From Bacteroidales bacterium (GTDB lineage Bacteria; Bacteroidota; Bacteroidia; Bacteroidales; VadinHA17): a stretch of 64,000 bases of DNA. Positions 35,119 through 44,334 of the stretch are shown piece by piece. Under the pieces are notes generated by a model. The model made no database searches. It saw only the letters and a program-made list of their open reading frames with translations, and had not been told where the DNA came from. The stretch covers positions 62,001 to 126,000 of the forward strand of contig JAFGLJ010000027.1 of the NCBI GenBank assembly GCA_016928075.1, given 5' to 3'. The translations under genes were made by a program, and so were the position numbers. Positions within the stretch are counted from its first letter, which is position 1. Each line of letters starts with the position of its first letter.

Positions 35119-36591
35119 ATGTTCCTACTGATGGTCGTTATCTTCATCCTTGGTTATACAGCTATAGCCCTGGAGCATCCCATTAAAGTTGAAAAAGCTG
35201 CAAGTGCTTTATTAACAGGATCAATACTCTGGGCTCTTTATGCACTATTCAGCACACAGATCTTGTCCCTTAACCTTTCCCCGTCCTGGGCAGAAATTCA
35301 AACAATGGCTTCATGTATCGTTGATAATATTAAGCCCACCATGAACGATATTGAATTTGCCATTTCTCCCTATATGCAAACTATTGAACTTGCTCATGAA
35401 CCTGTACATTTTGTAAAACATGAACTGGGTCATCACCTTATTGAAATAGCAGAAATACTGTTTTTCCTTTTTGGTGCTATGACCATTGTTGAGACAATAG
35501 ATCAAAACCAGGGATTTACCGTAATAACTGACAAGATTAAAACTACATCCAAAGTTAAACTGCTTTGGATTCTTGGCTTCCTTACCTTTTTCATGTCAGC
35601 AGCCCTTGATAACCTCACTACGACAATTGTTATGATTGCGCTTCTGCGAAAGCTTATCTCAGACAAAGGGGTAAGATGGTTTTTTGCCAGCATTATTGTG
35701 ATTGCAGCTAATGCCGGAGGTGCATGGTCACCAATAGGTGATGTTACAACCATAATGCTCTGGATAGGCGGGCAGGTAACCACCGGGGCTATAATAACAA
35801 GGGTTATTTTCCCCAGCCTTATCAATATGGTGGTGCCATTAATAATACTCTCATTCATGCTGAAGGGAAATGTAACTAGGCCTGTTATTGATGATTCAGA
35901 TAATAACTATACAAGTAAAAGAGAAAGGACTATTATCCTTATACTGGGAGTGGCATGTTTAATTAATGTGCCGATATTCAAAAGTATTACTCATCTTCCT
36001 CCTTATATTGGTATGCTTTTCGGGCTTGGTGTTTTGTGGCTTGTTACTGAGATTATGCACAGGAAAAAGCCAGCTGAAGCACAGAAAAAATTATTTATTT
36101 TCCATGTACTCAAAAAAGTTGATACACCAACAATCTTTTTCTTCCTGGGTATCCTTATAGCCGTTGCATCACTTCAATCCGCCGGACAGCTTGCCAGCCT
36201 GTCCAGGTGGCTGGATGATAAACTTGGCAATATCTATACAATAGACCTTGCCATAGGTGCACTATCTGCTATTGTTGACAATGTACCACTTGTGGCCGGG
36301 GCTATGGGCATGTACCCGATAGCTAGCCCCGAAATGCTGGAAATAGCTGCCAATCCGGAATATTTGGGATTCTTTGTTCAGGATGGCCTGTTCTGGGAAT
36401 TCCTGGCATATTGCGCCGGTACAGGTGGCAGTATGCTGATTATTGGCTCAGCAGCAGGAGTGGCTGCCATGGGACTGGAAAGAATTGACTTTATATGGTA
36501 CCTGAAAAAAATCAGCTGGCTGGCTCTAATAGGCTATGTGGCAGGTGCAGGTGCTTACTGGCTGGAGGCACAGTTATTTAGTATACATTGA
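35119..36591 (+). CDS. nhaD: Na+/H+ antiporter NhaD
   Basis: A 490-residue membrane protein with about 12-13 hydrophobic helices. The ion-transporter superfamily signatures of NhaD are visible: SAALDNLTTTIVMIALLRK, NAGGAWSPIGDVTTIMLW, LSAIVDNVPLVAGAMGMYP and GTGGSMLIIGSAAGVA. A long hydrophilic loop near residues 75-110 contains several histidines (HEPVHFVKHELGHHL), which is usual for Bacteroidota NhaD. The protein exports sodium in exchange for protons. It has a strong terminator immediately downstream, so it ends its transcription unit. Confidence 0.95.
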   Translation: MFLLMVVIFILGYTAIALEHPIKVEKAASALLTGSILWALYALFSTQILSLNLSPSWAEIQTMASCIVDNIKPTMNDIEFAISPYMQTIELAHEPVHFVKHELGHHLIEIAEILFFLFGAMTIVETIDQNQGFTVITDKIKTTSKVKLLWILGFLTFFMSAALDNLTTTIVMIALLRKLISDKGVRWFFASIIVIAANAGGAWSPIGDVTTIMLWIGGQVTTGAIITRVIFPSLINMVVPLIILSFMLKGNVTRPVIDDSDNNYTSKRERTIILILGVACLINVPIFKSITHLPPYIGMLFGLGVLWLVTEIMHRKKPAEAQKKLFIFHVLKKVDTPTIFFFLGILIAVASLQSAGQLASLSRWLDDKLGNIYTIDLAIGALSAIVDNVPLVAGAMGMYPIASPEMLEIAANPEYLGFFVQDGLFWEFLAYCAGTGGSMLIIGSAAGVAAMGLERIDFIWYLKKISWLALIGYVAGAGAYWLEAQLFSIH

Positions 36592-36613
36592 GAGCTGTTA
36601 ACAAAAAATTTGG

Positions 36614-36653
36614 AAACGGGATATAATACAAACCATTATATCTCGTTTTTTTT
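36614..36653 (+). terminator. Rho-independent terminator after nhaD
   Basis: Stem arm ACGGGATATAAT (36616-36627), seven-base loop, and ATTATATCTCGT (36635-36646), pairing along 12 positions with one G-T wobble. It is followed by an eight-base T run. It starts 22 bases after the nhaD stop codon. Flanking AA/TT extends the stem. Confidence 0.8.
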
Positions 36654-36795
36654 ATATATTCGACTGATTTAAAGAGATACCAAGAAGGTGAGTCAGGCCT
36701 GCGACAGCTGTAGACTCATTACATTCCAGCAAGCTGAGCCGGCTCCATACTAACATATATGTATAAATTAAGAATTGATAAATATTAGAACATAA
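36654..36795 (+). other. Leader/intergenic region of exbB with possible structure
   Basis: The 142 bases between the nhaD terminator and exbB are unusual in having a GC-richer block (about 36680-36750) within AT-rich flanks. The block holds GAGTC (36690-36694) and GACTC (36713-36717), which can pair around a small loop, and the perfect 10-bp palindrome GAGCCGGCTC (36736-36745). This could be a structured leader or small RNA. No promoter box or open frame was found in it. Confidence 0.3.
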
Positions 36796-37476
36796 ATGAC
36801 ACTTTTAAACATTTTATTGCAGGAATCTGAAGTTATACTGGACGAATCTGAGCAGGTAACACTTACTTTTGGTGAATTGGTACTAAAAGGCGGATGGGTT
36901 ATGGTACCCATTATTTTGCTCTCATTGATAGCTATTTACATATTTGTTGAAAGGTTCTACGTCATATCAAGGGCAGGTCATGAAGATATGAACTTCATGA
37001 ACAGGATAAAAGACTATATATATGACAGTAAAATTGATGCAGCAGTAGCACTATGTAAATCAAACAAATCACCTGCATCACGGATGGTTGAGAAAGGGAT
37101 TTCACGGATAGGCCGACCACTTAACGACGTTAACACTGCAATTGAGAATGTGGGTAAGCTGGAGGTGTACAAGCTGGAAAAAGGACTGGCAACACTGGCT
37201 ACAGTAGCCGGGGCTGCACCAATGATAGGATTTCTTGGTACGGTAATTGGTATGATTAAATCGTTCTATGATATGGCAAGTGCGGGTAATAACATCGATG
37301 TATCATTGCTGAGTAATGGAATTTATACCGCATTGGTAACGACAGTGGCCGGATTAATAGTTGGAATTCTGGCTTATTTTGCTTATAATATTCTTGTTTC
37401 TAAGGTTGAAAAAGTGATCTTCAGACTTGAAGCAACATCAACTGAATTTATGGATATACTGAACGAACCTGTTTAA
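36796..37476 (+). CDS. exbB: MotA/TolQ/ExbB proton channel family protein
   Basis: A 226-residue inner-membrane proton channel protein with three transmembrane helices (about 32-50, 130-155, 165-190). The family signature is the pair TLATVAGAAPMIGFLGTVIGMI and TALVTTVAGLIVGILAYFAYN, with a conserved Thr/Pro pattern in the pore helices. With ExbD it turns the proton gradient into mechanical energy for TonB. The gene is first in an exbB-exbD-tonB set with ten bases between the first two genes. TolQ is an alternative name, but the downstream TonB supports ExbB. Confidence 0.92.
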   Translation: MTLLNILLQESEVILDESEQVTLTFGELVLKGGWVMVPIILLSLIAIYIFVERFYVISRAGHEDMNFMNRIKDYIYDSKIDAAVALCKSNKSPASRMVEKGISRIGRPLNDVNTAIENVGKLEVYKLEKGLATLATVAGAAPMIGFLGTVIGMIKSFYDMASAGNNIDVSLLSNGIYTALVTTVAGLIVGILAYFAYNILVSKVEKVIFRLEATSTEFMDILNEPV

Positions 37477-37486
37477 AAGGGTAATT

Positions 37487-37879
37487 ATGGCAATAAATTC
37501 GAGAAATAAAATAAATGTTCAATTCAGTATGGCAGGCATGTCTGATATAGTGTTCCTGCTGTTGATATTCTTTATGATTACATCAACACTGATACATCCG
37601 ACAGCCCTTAAGTTGCTGCTTCCAAAGGGAAGCAGCCAGACTTCTGCAAAACCACTTACCACTGTATCCATAACAAGAGACCTGCAGTATTTTATTGAAG
37701 ACCAGCCTGTTGCTTTTGAGGACCTGGAAGCCGCACTCAGACAAAAAATAGGACAGAGTGAAGATATGTATGTATCATTGCACGCCGATAAAACTGTACC
37801 TATTGAATATGTGGTCAGAGTAATGAACATAGCAAAAAACAATCAATATAAACTGATTCTTGCGACAAGTCCTAAATAA
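37487..37879 (+). CDS. exbD: ExbD/TolR biopolymer transport protein
   Basis: A 130-residue protein with one N-terminal transmembrane helix (about 18-38). The pore-lining aspartate is in MAGMSDIVFLLLIFFMITS. The periplasmic domain has the ISVD-like turn region SLHADKTVPIEYVVRVMNIA. It pairs with ExbB to form the proton-driven motor. The gene overlaps the following TonB-type gene by 20 bases, which suggests tight coupling. Confidence 0.93.
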   Translation: MAINSRNKINVQFSMAGMSDIVFLLLIFFMITSTLIHPTALKLLLPKGSSQTSAKPLTTVSITRDLQYFIEDQPVAFEDLEAALRQKIGQSEDMYVSLHADKTVPIEYVVRVMNIAKNNQYKLILATSPK

Positions 37880-38804
37880 CGATCTCTATGACTTCCCTTC
37901 GGAGAAGGGGAAAGGCATAATCGGCACGGTAATATTCCATATCGTACTGGCCGTAATACTCATTATTTCAGGTTTTCATCCCCCCGAGAACCTGCCTGAA
38001 GAGGAAGGTATACTGGTTAATTTCGGAACGGATGAGACCGGTGAAGGTTTACTTGAACCTGCACCAGCCTCGGCAATGTATGAAAGCAGCCAGGCGGAAA
38101 CTGAACAGGCTTCAGATAAAGTCATGGATGAAACCGGTGATGCTGTATTGCAAACACAGGCAAAAGAAACACAAATGACACAGGAGTTTGAGGAGGCGCC
38201 GGTTATTGAAAAGAAAGTTGAACAGCCCGATCCTGAAGAAATACGTCGCAGGCAGGAAGCCGCTGAAGCTGAACGACTTCGCCAACAACAGCTTGAAGAA
38301 GAGCGACTAAGGAAAGAGGCTGAAGAAGCTGAGAGGAAAAGACTGGAGGAAGAACAGAGGCGCAGAACACAAATTATGGACCGTACCCGGAATGCCCTTG
38401 AAAGGGCAAATGCCAGGGGATCTGATACCAATACAAACCAGGGAGTGGCAGGAGGAAGAGGAAACCAGGGCGTCGAAACGGGTGCAATTAATGCAGGGGT
38501 TTACGGTGAGGGAGCAGGAACGGGTACAGAAGGTGTCTCATTTAACCTTGCTGGGCGTCAGGCGCAATCACTGCCCAAACCAGATTATGACATCCAGAAT
38601 GAAGGAATAGTGGTTGTAGAAGTAAGGGTAGACAGGAACGGCAATGTGACACAGGCTACTCCGGGTGTGAAAGGATCAACAACACTGGAGGAATATTTTC
38701 TCAAAGTTGCCCGTGATGCGGCCATGGCAGCCAAGTTCGACCGCAAACCTGATGCACCCGCCACACAGGTAGGCACAATAACCTATCATTTCATCCTGCG
38801 GTAA
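37860..38804 (+). CDS. TonB-family energy transducer
   Basis: A 314-residue protein. One transmembrane helix (about 19-38) is followed by a Pro/Glu-rich spacer. A long charged coiled coil of EEIRRRQEAAEAERLRQQ type runs at about 120-175. A C-terminal TonB-like domain (VVVEVRVDRNGNVTQATPG, VARDAAMAAKFDRK) completes it. It transmits ExbB/ExbD motion to outer-membrane receptors. No in-frame ATG exists at the N-terminus. The best start is the TTG at 37860, inside exbD; it gives a sensible cytosolic tail before the helix. The end overlaps the stop of the convergent TauE/SafE gene by 14 bases. Confidence 0.87.
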   Translation: MRQVLNNDLYDFPSEKGKGIIGTVIFHIVLAVILIISGFHPPENLPEEEGILVNFGTDETGEGLLEPAPASAMYESSQAETEQASDKVMDETGDAVLQTQAKETQMTQEFEEAPVIEKKVEQPDPEEIRRRQEAAEAERLRQQQLEEERLRKEAEEAERKRLEEEQRRRTQIMDRTRNALERANARGSDTNTNQGVAGGRGNQGVETGAINAGVYGEGAGTGTEGVSFNLAGRQAQSLPKPDYDIQNEGIVVVEVRVDRNGNVTQATPGVKGSTTLEEYFLKVARDAAMAAKFDRKPDAPATQVGTITYHFILR

Positions 38805-39561
38805 CAAGATCGCGGATACCAAGCAGCTCTAACGCCGAAACAAAGATAGCCACCAATAGTATTACCCTCACAAATTTTGGCCCCCAGCCAACAGCAACGT
38901 GCGTGCCTACCCATGCACCAAGCATATTACCCACAGCCAGAATAAGCCCCACACGAAGATTGACCTGACCGTTAATAAAAAAGACAATAAGTGCTATAGC
39001 AGTATATACCAGTATAATAAACACTTTAAGTGCATTTGCCTTTATAAGATCTGCACCAACGCCCAATACTAGCCCTGCCAGCAGGAAAAAACCCACACCC
39101 GCCTGGATGAAGCCACCATAGACTCCTATAAGGAAAAATATCACTATTCTCCATAATTTCGGACTACCGTCCACCTTGCCGGCTTGTTCCTTCAGCCATC
39201 TCTCAGGCTTGAGTAATATTATAAAAAACATGAATATGAGCAACCCTCCGATAAATACCCTTAATATCTGTTCATTGAAATTAACAGCTATAATAGCACC
39301 TATAAGGGAACCGGCAGTGGCCGGGATCACAAGCCATATTCCCTCACTGTATTCAAATACTTTTTGCTTTTTGAAACTGCTTACTGCAACTATATTCTGG
39401 AGAAAAATAGCTACACGGTTGGTGCCATTGGCAATATTTGCCGGCAGACCCAGAAACATAAGCAGGGGTAACGTAAGCAGTGAGCCGCTGCCTGCCAATG
39501 TATTTAAAAAACCGGCAATAATGCCTACAGCTATAATTGCCAGATAAATATACCACTCCAT
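38791..39561 (-). CDS. TauE/SafE family sulfite exporter-like permease
   Basis: A 256-residue membrane protein with about eight hydrophobic helices, the usual size of the family. The N-terminal repeat has AGFLNTLAGSGSLLTLPLLM and GTNRVAIFLQN; the second half has GVYGGFIQAGVGFFLLAGLV, the mirrored TauE signature. Family members export sulfite, sulfoacetate or other organosulfur anions, but the substrate cannot be read from sequence. The gene lies eight bases downstream of a single-domain response regulator on the same strand, so the two may be cotranscribed. Confidence 0.9.
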   Translation of the reverse strand: MEWYIYLAIIAVGIIAGFLNTLAGSGSLLTLPLLMFLGLPANIANGTNRVAIFLQNIVAVSSFKKQKVFEYSEGIWLVIPATAGSLIGAIIAVNFNEQILRVFIGGLLIFMFFIILLKPERWLKEQAGKVDGSPKLWRIVIFFLIGVYGGFIQAGVGFFLLAGLVLGVGADLIKANALKVFIILVYTAIALIVFFINGQVNLRVGLILAVGNMLGAWVGTHVAVGWGPKFVRVILLVAIFVSALELLGIRDLVTAG

Positions 39562-39568
39562 AAATTGC

Positions 39569-39961
39569 TTAATGCTTGACTTCCCCCAGTATTTCAGAAA
39601 TTGCCTTCTCGAGGTTTGAAATGAGCGAGTTATCTTTAATAATATAATCCGTTATACCCTTACGTGCCATCTCAAGAACAACATCTCCCCTGTCCTGACC
39701 TGAAAGCATAACTATAGGAACATCCGGTTTCTTCTCCCTGATCTTATCAAAAATTTCCATTCCGTTCAAAACCTTCATACCTGCTTTAAAGAAATAATAA
39801 TCAAGTATAATCAGGTCAGGATCCCTTTCAAGCGCTTCAATGCATTCCTCTCCGTATTCAAATGGTTCAACCAGATAATCTTCCGAGTTAAAGCGTTTTA
39901 TTACCAGCTGGTTGATAAAAGGATCATCATCAACAATGAATATTACTTTTCTTTTGCTCAT
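39569..39961 (-). CDS. Stand-alone response regulator receiver protein
   Basis: A 130-residue CheY-like receiver with no output domain. The acidic pocket is DDD at 11-13, the phosphoacceptor is D54 in LIILDYYF, the switch serine is in VMLSGQD (S87), and the conserved lysine is K109 (YIIKD). The FFKAGMKV insertion after the phosphorylation site is unusual. No histidine kinase is adjacent, so it may serve as a phosphorelay intermediate or bind a target protein. The TauE/SafE gene starts eight bases after it, and glyA is upstream across 101 bases. Confidence 0.9.
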   Translation of the reverse strand: MSKRKVIFIVDDDPFINQLVIKRFNSEDYLVEPFEYGEECIEALERDPDLIILDYYFFKAGMKVLNGMEIFDKIREKKPDVPIVMLSGQDRGDVVLEMARKGITDYIIKDNSLISNLEKAISEILGEVKH

Positions 39962-40062
39962 TTGGAATCCGGAGTTGTAGCTCGCATAAAGATAAATAAA
40001 ATGTTTTTAAAGAAAACAATAATCCTTAACACTAAAAACGCTATTCTTGATATTCTGCTGAT

Positions 40063-41343
40063 TTACCATGAAAAAAGCGGATAGGGTCTCATCATTTCAT
40101 TTACCTTCTTCCCTATACTGGAAATTAGGGTTTCATTATTAATATTGGCAATGATTTTATCAATAAATTCGACGATAGTCTCCATAGAATCTTCCTTTAA
40201 CCCACGTGTGGTAATAGCAGCAGTGCCAACTCGTATGCCGGAAGTCTGGAAGGGGGAACGGGTGTCGAAAGGAACCATATTTTTGTTTAATGTAATATGC
40301 GCTTTAACAAGAGTGTTCTCGACCTCCTTACCGGTTATTTCAGGATACTTTGTTCTGAGATCTATAAGCATGGAATGATTATCAGTACCACCTGATATTA
40401 CTTTATATCCCAGATTAATAAATGCCTCAGCCATCACTTTTGCATTCTTTTGAACCTGTGATTGGTAAACTTTGAATTCAGGAGTCATAGCTTCTGCGAA
40501 GGCTACTGCTTTTGAGGCTATAATATGTTCAAGTGGGCCACCCTGTGTACCCGGGAATACAGCTGAATCAAGCAGAGATGACATTTTTCTAACCACCCCC
40601 TTGTTAGTGGTTTTTCCCCAGGGATTCTCAAAATCATTACCGATAAGTATAATGCCTCCCCTCGGCCCCCTCAGTGTTTTATGTGTTGTGGATGTTACTA
40701 TATGAGCATACCTGACAGGATTTTTAAGTAATCCTGCAGCTATAAGACCTGCTGGATGAGCCATGTCAACTAAAAATATTGCTCCTGTTTTGTCCGCAAT
40801 ATTTCTCATTCTTTCATAATCCCATTCCCTCGAATAAGCTGATGCGCCCCCTATAATCATTTTGGGTCTTTCTTTCAGGGCAAGTTCTTCCATTTTGTCA
40901 TAGTCTATCAATCCCGTTTCACTGTCGACACCGTATGCTACTGGCCTGTAAAGAATACCTGATGAGTTAACCGGGGAGCCATGCGTGAGGTGACCTCCAT
41001 GAGAAAGATCAAGACCCATAAATGTATCGCCCGGGTTAAGTACACTCAAAAAGACAGCCATATTTGCCTGAGCCCCGGCATGAGGCTGAACATTTGCATA
41101 TTCAGCATCATATATCTTTTTCAGACGTTCAATTGCCAGGGCCTCCGATTGATCAACCACTTCACAGCCTCCATAGTATCGCTTCCCGGGGTAACCCTCT
41201 GCGTATTTATTTGTCATTACAGAACCCATAGCCTCAAGAACCTGAGGACTTACAAAATTTTCGGATGCTATCAATTCAATACCATCGAGTTGTCTTTGTT
41301 TTTCTTTTTCAATAAGATCAAATATTGCTTTATCCCTTATCAT
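40063..41343 (-). CDS. glyA: Serine hydroxymethyltransferase
   Basis: This PLP enzyme interconverts serine and glycine with tetrahydrofolate. I take the ATG at 41343, giving 426 residues and the typical start [20 protein letters not shown]. The frame extends to 41412 but those residues are not conserved, and AAAGGTAA lies just before the chosen start. Conserved segments include [43 protein letters not shown], the PLP lysine in [14 protein letters not shown], and [11 protein letters not shown]. The gene is divergent from the CBM9-like gene with a candidate promoter at 41410-41417. Confidence 0.97.
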   Translation of the reverse strand: MIRDKAIFDLIEKEKQRQLDGIELIASENFVSPQVLEAMGSVMTNKYAEGYPGKRYYGGCEVVDQSEALAIERLKKIYDAEYANVQPHAGAQANMAVFLSVLNPGDTFMGLDLSHGGHLTHGSPVNSSGILYRPVAYGVDSETGLIDYDKMEELALKERPKMIIGGASAYSREWDYERMRNIADKTGAIFLVDMAHPAGLIAAGLLKNPVRYAHIVTSTTHKTLRGPRGGIILIGNDFENPWGKTTNKGVVRKMSSLLDSAVFPGTQGGPLEHIIASKAVAFAEAMTPEFKVYQSQVQKNAKVMAEAFINLGYKVISGGTDNHSMLIDLRTKYPEITGKEVENTLVKAHITLNKNMVPFDTRSPFQTSGIRVGTAAITTRGLKEDSMETIVEFIDKIIANINNETLISSIGKKVNEMMRPYPLFSW

Positions 41344-41409
41344 TTTATTACCTTTTATCAAATATTTATACTTGCGAATTTCTTTTATCAAATCAGTGAT
41401 TGTCTTAAA

Positions 41410-41417
41410 CAAATATA
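41410..41417 (-). promoter_or_regulatory. Candidate glyA promoter -7 element
   Basis: Minus-strand TATATTTG exactly matches TAnnTTTG. It lies about 66 bases upstream of the glyA ATG, leaving a moderate leader. A CAAA (minus-strand TTTG) further upstream at 41444-41447 is a little too far for the standard -33 spacing. Confidence 0.4.
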
Positions 41418-41499
41418 AGTCTAATTTTACTATATTAGGTGATCAAATACTTTATAAATAAATCCGTCATATCACCGTCTTGTAAAAAATACTTCTGCC

Positions 41500-42651
41500 A
41501 TGTTAAGAAAACTAATCTATCGTAAAACACTAAACATCATTATTACATCAATAGGAGTTATTTTGTTCATAACAGCCTGTCAAGACACTGAAAATAAAAG
41601 CATTGATCATTACAGTGTAAACACGGAAAAAATTAAGGTGCCTGCTGGTGATTTCAGTCCCGAAAGTTATATATGCTATAAAGCTGATCAAATTATCATT
41701 GACGGTAATCTCGATGAAAATTCATGGGAATCTGCCCAATGGACAAATGATTTTGTGGATATCGAAGGAGAATTGAAACCTCTGCCCCTTTACCGGACAA
41801 GAGCTAAAATGTTATGGGACGATGACTATCTCTATGTTGCTGCTGAACTTACAGAACCACACATCTGGGCAAAGCTCAAACAAAGAGATACAGTAATATT
41901 CTATGATAATGATTTTGAAGTATTTATTGATCCTGATGGAGACACATATGAATATATGGAATTTGAGATGAATGCCTATAACACTATTTGGGATCTGCTT
42001 CTTACGAAGCCATACCGGGATAATGGCAGGGTTGCTGATGCATGGAATATTAATGGAATAAAAACTGCAGTAAATATCATTGGTAGTATAAATGACCCTT
42101 CAGACAAGGATGATAAATGGATAGTTGAACTGGCATTCCCTTTATCTGTCCTGACTGAATTCGGAGACCATCCGGGCAATGGTAAACAGTGGAGGATAAA
42201 TTTCTCAAGAGTTAATTGGCGAATTGAGACTGAGAACGGTAAGTACAGAAAGGCTGTAAATCCCGAAACAGGAAAAGCGTACCCCGAGTATAACTGGGTA
42301 TGGTCTCCTCAGGGCCTGATCAATATGCACTATCCTGAGAGATGGGGTTATCTTCAGTTCTCCGATATAAAAGCCGGTGAAGGTACTGCAGAATTTGTGC
42401 AAGGTCCTGACGAAAATGTAAAGTGGAATCTCCGAATTATGTATTATGCCCAGAGAAATTATGCCAGTGAGAAAGGTATTTATACTTCAGATATTGACGA
42501 ATTGATTGACTATGGATATCAAATGAGTGAATACGAACCATATATCCTGCTTAAACCATTTGGATACGAAGCCTATATAATATCAGAGGACTCAAATCTT
42601 CTATGGACCATAAATGACGCAGGAAAGATATACAGCAGAAAAACAAAATGA
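41500..42651 (+). CDS. CBM9-like carbohydrate-binding lipoprotein
   Basis: A 383-residue exported protein. The signal ends in a lipobox FITAC at about residue 27. The CBM9/DOMON-like fold covers about 55-270: IDGNLDENSWESAQWTNDF, then LWDDDYLYVAAELTEPHIWA, DNDFEVFIDPDGD, YEYMEFEMNAYNTIWDLL and WIVELAFPLSVL. The last quarter has a short region of unknown kind. Such proteins occur with glycoside hydrolases in Bacteroidota and bind sugars or their ends. The gene overlaps the GH29 gene by four bases (ATGA), so the pair is translated together; this suggests it supports fucosidase action at the cell surface or in the periplasm. Confidence 0.86.
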   Translation: MLRKLIYRKTLNIIITSIGVILFITACQDTENKSIDHYSVNTEKIKVPAGDFSPESYICYKADQIIIDGNLDENSWESAQWTNDFVDIEGELKPLPLYRTRAKMLWDDDYLYVAAELTEPHIWAKLKQRDTVIFYDNDFEVFIDPDGDTYEYMEFEMNAYNTIWDLLLTKPYRDNGRVADAWNINGIKTAVNIIGSINDPSDKDDKWIVELAFPLSVLTEFGDHPGNGKQWRINFSRVNWRIETENGKYRKAVNPETGKAYPEYNWVWSPQGLINMHYPERWGYLQFSDIKAGEGTAEFVQGPDENVKWNLRIMYYAQRNYASEKGIYTSDIDELIDYGYQMSEYEPYILLKPFGYEAYIISEDSNLLWTINDAGKIYSRKTK

Positions 42652-44207
42652 TCAGGATTCTGGATAGGGTAAATATTAAAAGATATGACATGTTATCACG
42701 GACAATAATAATCATAATAATAAGCCTGGCAAGCTTAACCGCATGTTTTACCGGTACGGAAACCGAGGAAGGTCCATATTATGAAAAATCAGTTACTTTC
42801 CCATCCGGTATCAGCCTCGATGAAAAAGTAAAAATGGCAGCAAGAGTTGTTCCAGACAGTCAGCAACTGGCATGGCAAAAACTTGAAATGACAGCTTTTG
42901 TGCATTTTACCATAAATACTTTCACCGGCCTTGAATGGGGAAAGGGCGATGAATCGCCTGAATTGTTCAATCCTGCAGAATTTGATGCACAACAGTGGGC
43001 AAGAATAATATCAGAAGCAGGCATGAAAATGATAATTCTTACCTGTAAACATCATGATGGCTTTTGCCTGTGGCCCACAAAAACAACCGATCATTCTGTA
43101 AAATACAGTCCCTGGAAGGCGGGCAAAGGGGATATAGTTAAAGAAGTTAAGGAAGCATGTGATGAATACGGCCTTAAATTCGGAATCTACCTGTCGCCGT
43201 GGGACAGAAATGCAGAATCATACGGTGACTCACCCGCATACAACAGGTTTTTTATGGAGCAACTGAAAGAACTGCTTACATGGTATGGTAATATCGATGA
43301 AGTATGGTTCGACGGTGCCAATGGAGAAGGACCTAATGGGAAAGTACAGGTTTATGATTGGAACGCTTATTACCGGTTAATAGAAAATTACCAGCCCGGA
43401 GCAGTAACAGCCATCATGGGGGAAGACATCAGGTGGGTAGGCACTGAATCGGGCTACGGAAGGGAAACAGAGTGGAGTGTCACTGCATTTGCTCCGGGGG
43501 GAAGTGATAGAAGCAGGGAAATAAATGAAAGGCTTGGTCTGCAGGCAACTTTGGAAGATTTAGGTTCACGGGCCCTGATTGACAAAGCAAACAGTTTGTT
43601 CTGGTACCCTGCTGAGGTTGATGTGTCTATACGTCCCGGCTGGTTTTATCATAAAGAGCAGGATGATAAGGTCAAGACAGTTAAAAAACTGGTGGATATT
43701 TATTTCAGCTCGGTTGGCAGAAATTCCGTACTATTGCTTAATATCCCACCCGATACCCGTGGGCTGATACACGAAATCGATGCGGCCAGACTGAAGGAAT
43801 TTAAAAAATACCTGGACGAAACCTTTGATAATAATATTGCCTACAGGGCATTTACCCGTTTCCCGGGAGCACGCAAAAGCGTTGATGGGAAAAATGAAAC
43901 CTATACGTATATTAATGAATTTCCTGCTGAGATAGAATACAAATTCCCTTTTGCTGAAGATTTTAATGTTCTAATGATTAAAGAGTTTATTTCGAAAGGA
44001 CAAAGAATAGAGAGTTTTAAGCTGGAAGCTTTTGTAAATGATGAATGGCTTGAACTGGCTACATCAACAACCGTTGGATATAAGAAGCTTCTCCGGTTCC
44101 CTGCTGTAAAAAGCGACAGGATAAAACTGACAATAAACCAGTCCAGGGACAATGCCATGATTTCAGAAATAGGTCTCTTTCTGGAACCTGACAGCATTCA
44201 ACCCTGA
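42648..44207 (+). CDS. Alpha-L-fucosidase, GH29, lipoprotein
   Basis: A 519-residue enzyme that removes terminal alpha-L-fucose. The GH29 barrel shows TAFVHFTINTFTGLEWG, ILTCKHHDGFCLWPT, GIYLSPWDRN, and the nucleophile region DEVWFDGANGEG with the predicted nucleophilic aspartate at 222. A C-terminal beta-sandwich (about 410-515), probably carbohydrate-binding, follows. The lipobox is LTAC (cysteine 33). The ATG at 42648 overlaps the CBM9 stop in ATGA; an ATG at 42690 would give a cleaner signal peptide, so the true start is one of these two. Fold details resemble the GH29 subgroup that attacks branched or complex fucosides, but linkage specificity cannot be read. Confidence 0.93.
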   Translation: MIRILDRVNIKRYDMLSRTIIIIIISLASLTACFTGTETEEGPYYEKSVTFPSGISLDEKVKMAARVVPDSQQLAWQKLEMTAFVHFTINTFTGLEWGKGDESPELFNPAEFDAQQWARIISEAGMKMIILTCKHHDGFCLWPTKTTDHSVKYSPWKAGKGDIVKEVKEACDEYGLKFGIYLSPWDRNAESYGDSPAYNRFFMEQLKELLTWYGNIDEVWFDGANGEGPNGKVQVYDWNAYYRLIENYQPGAVTAIMGEDIRWVGTESGYGRETEWSVTAFAPGGSDRSREINERLGLQATLEDLGSRALIDKANSLFWYPAEVDVSIRPGWFYHKEQDDKVKTVKKLVDIYFSSVGRNSVLLLNIPPDTRGLIHEIDAARLKEFKKYLDETFDNNIAYRAFTRFPGARKSVDGKNETYTYINEFPAEIEYKFPFAEDFNVLMIKEFISKGQRIESFKLEAFVNDEWLELATSTTVGYKKLLRFPAVKSDRIKLTINQSRDNAMISEIGLFLEPDSIQP

Positions 44208-44334
44208 TCTTTAAATCAACCTATTGATAACTTTTATCCCTTCTGTAGTTTAACTGCAGTAATCTGACTGATACTTACTCTCTTCAGTTTAACAAACCAC
44301 TAAAACTTTTTAATTGATTTGCTGTTAAACTAAT

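Noticed and set aside
37976-38431. 151-codon minus-strand frame rich in Ser and Cys opposite the TonB coiled coil
   Set aside because: Composition is the direct reverse of the Glu/Arg/Ala-rich coiled coil, so it is an artefact.
36796-38804. Tol-Pal system instead of ExbB-ExbD-TonB
   Set aside because: No TolB or Pal gene follows; the third protein has a TonB-like C-terminal domain.
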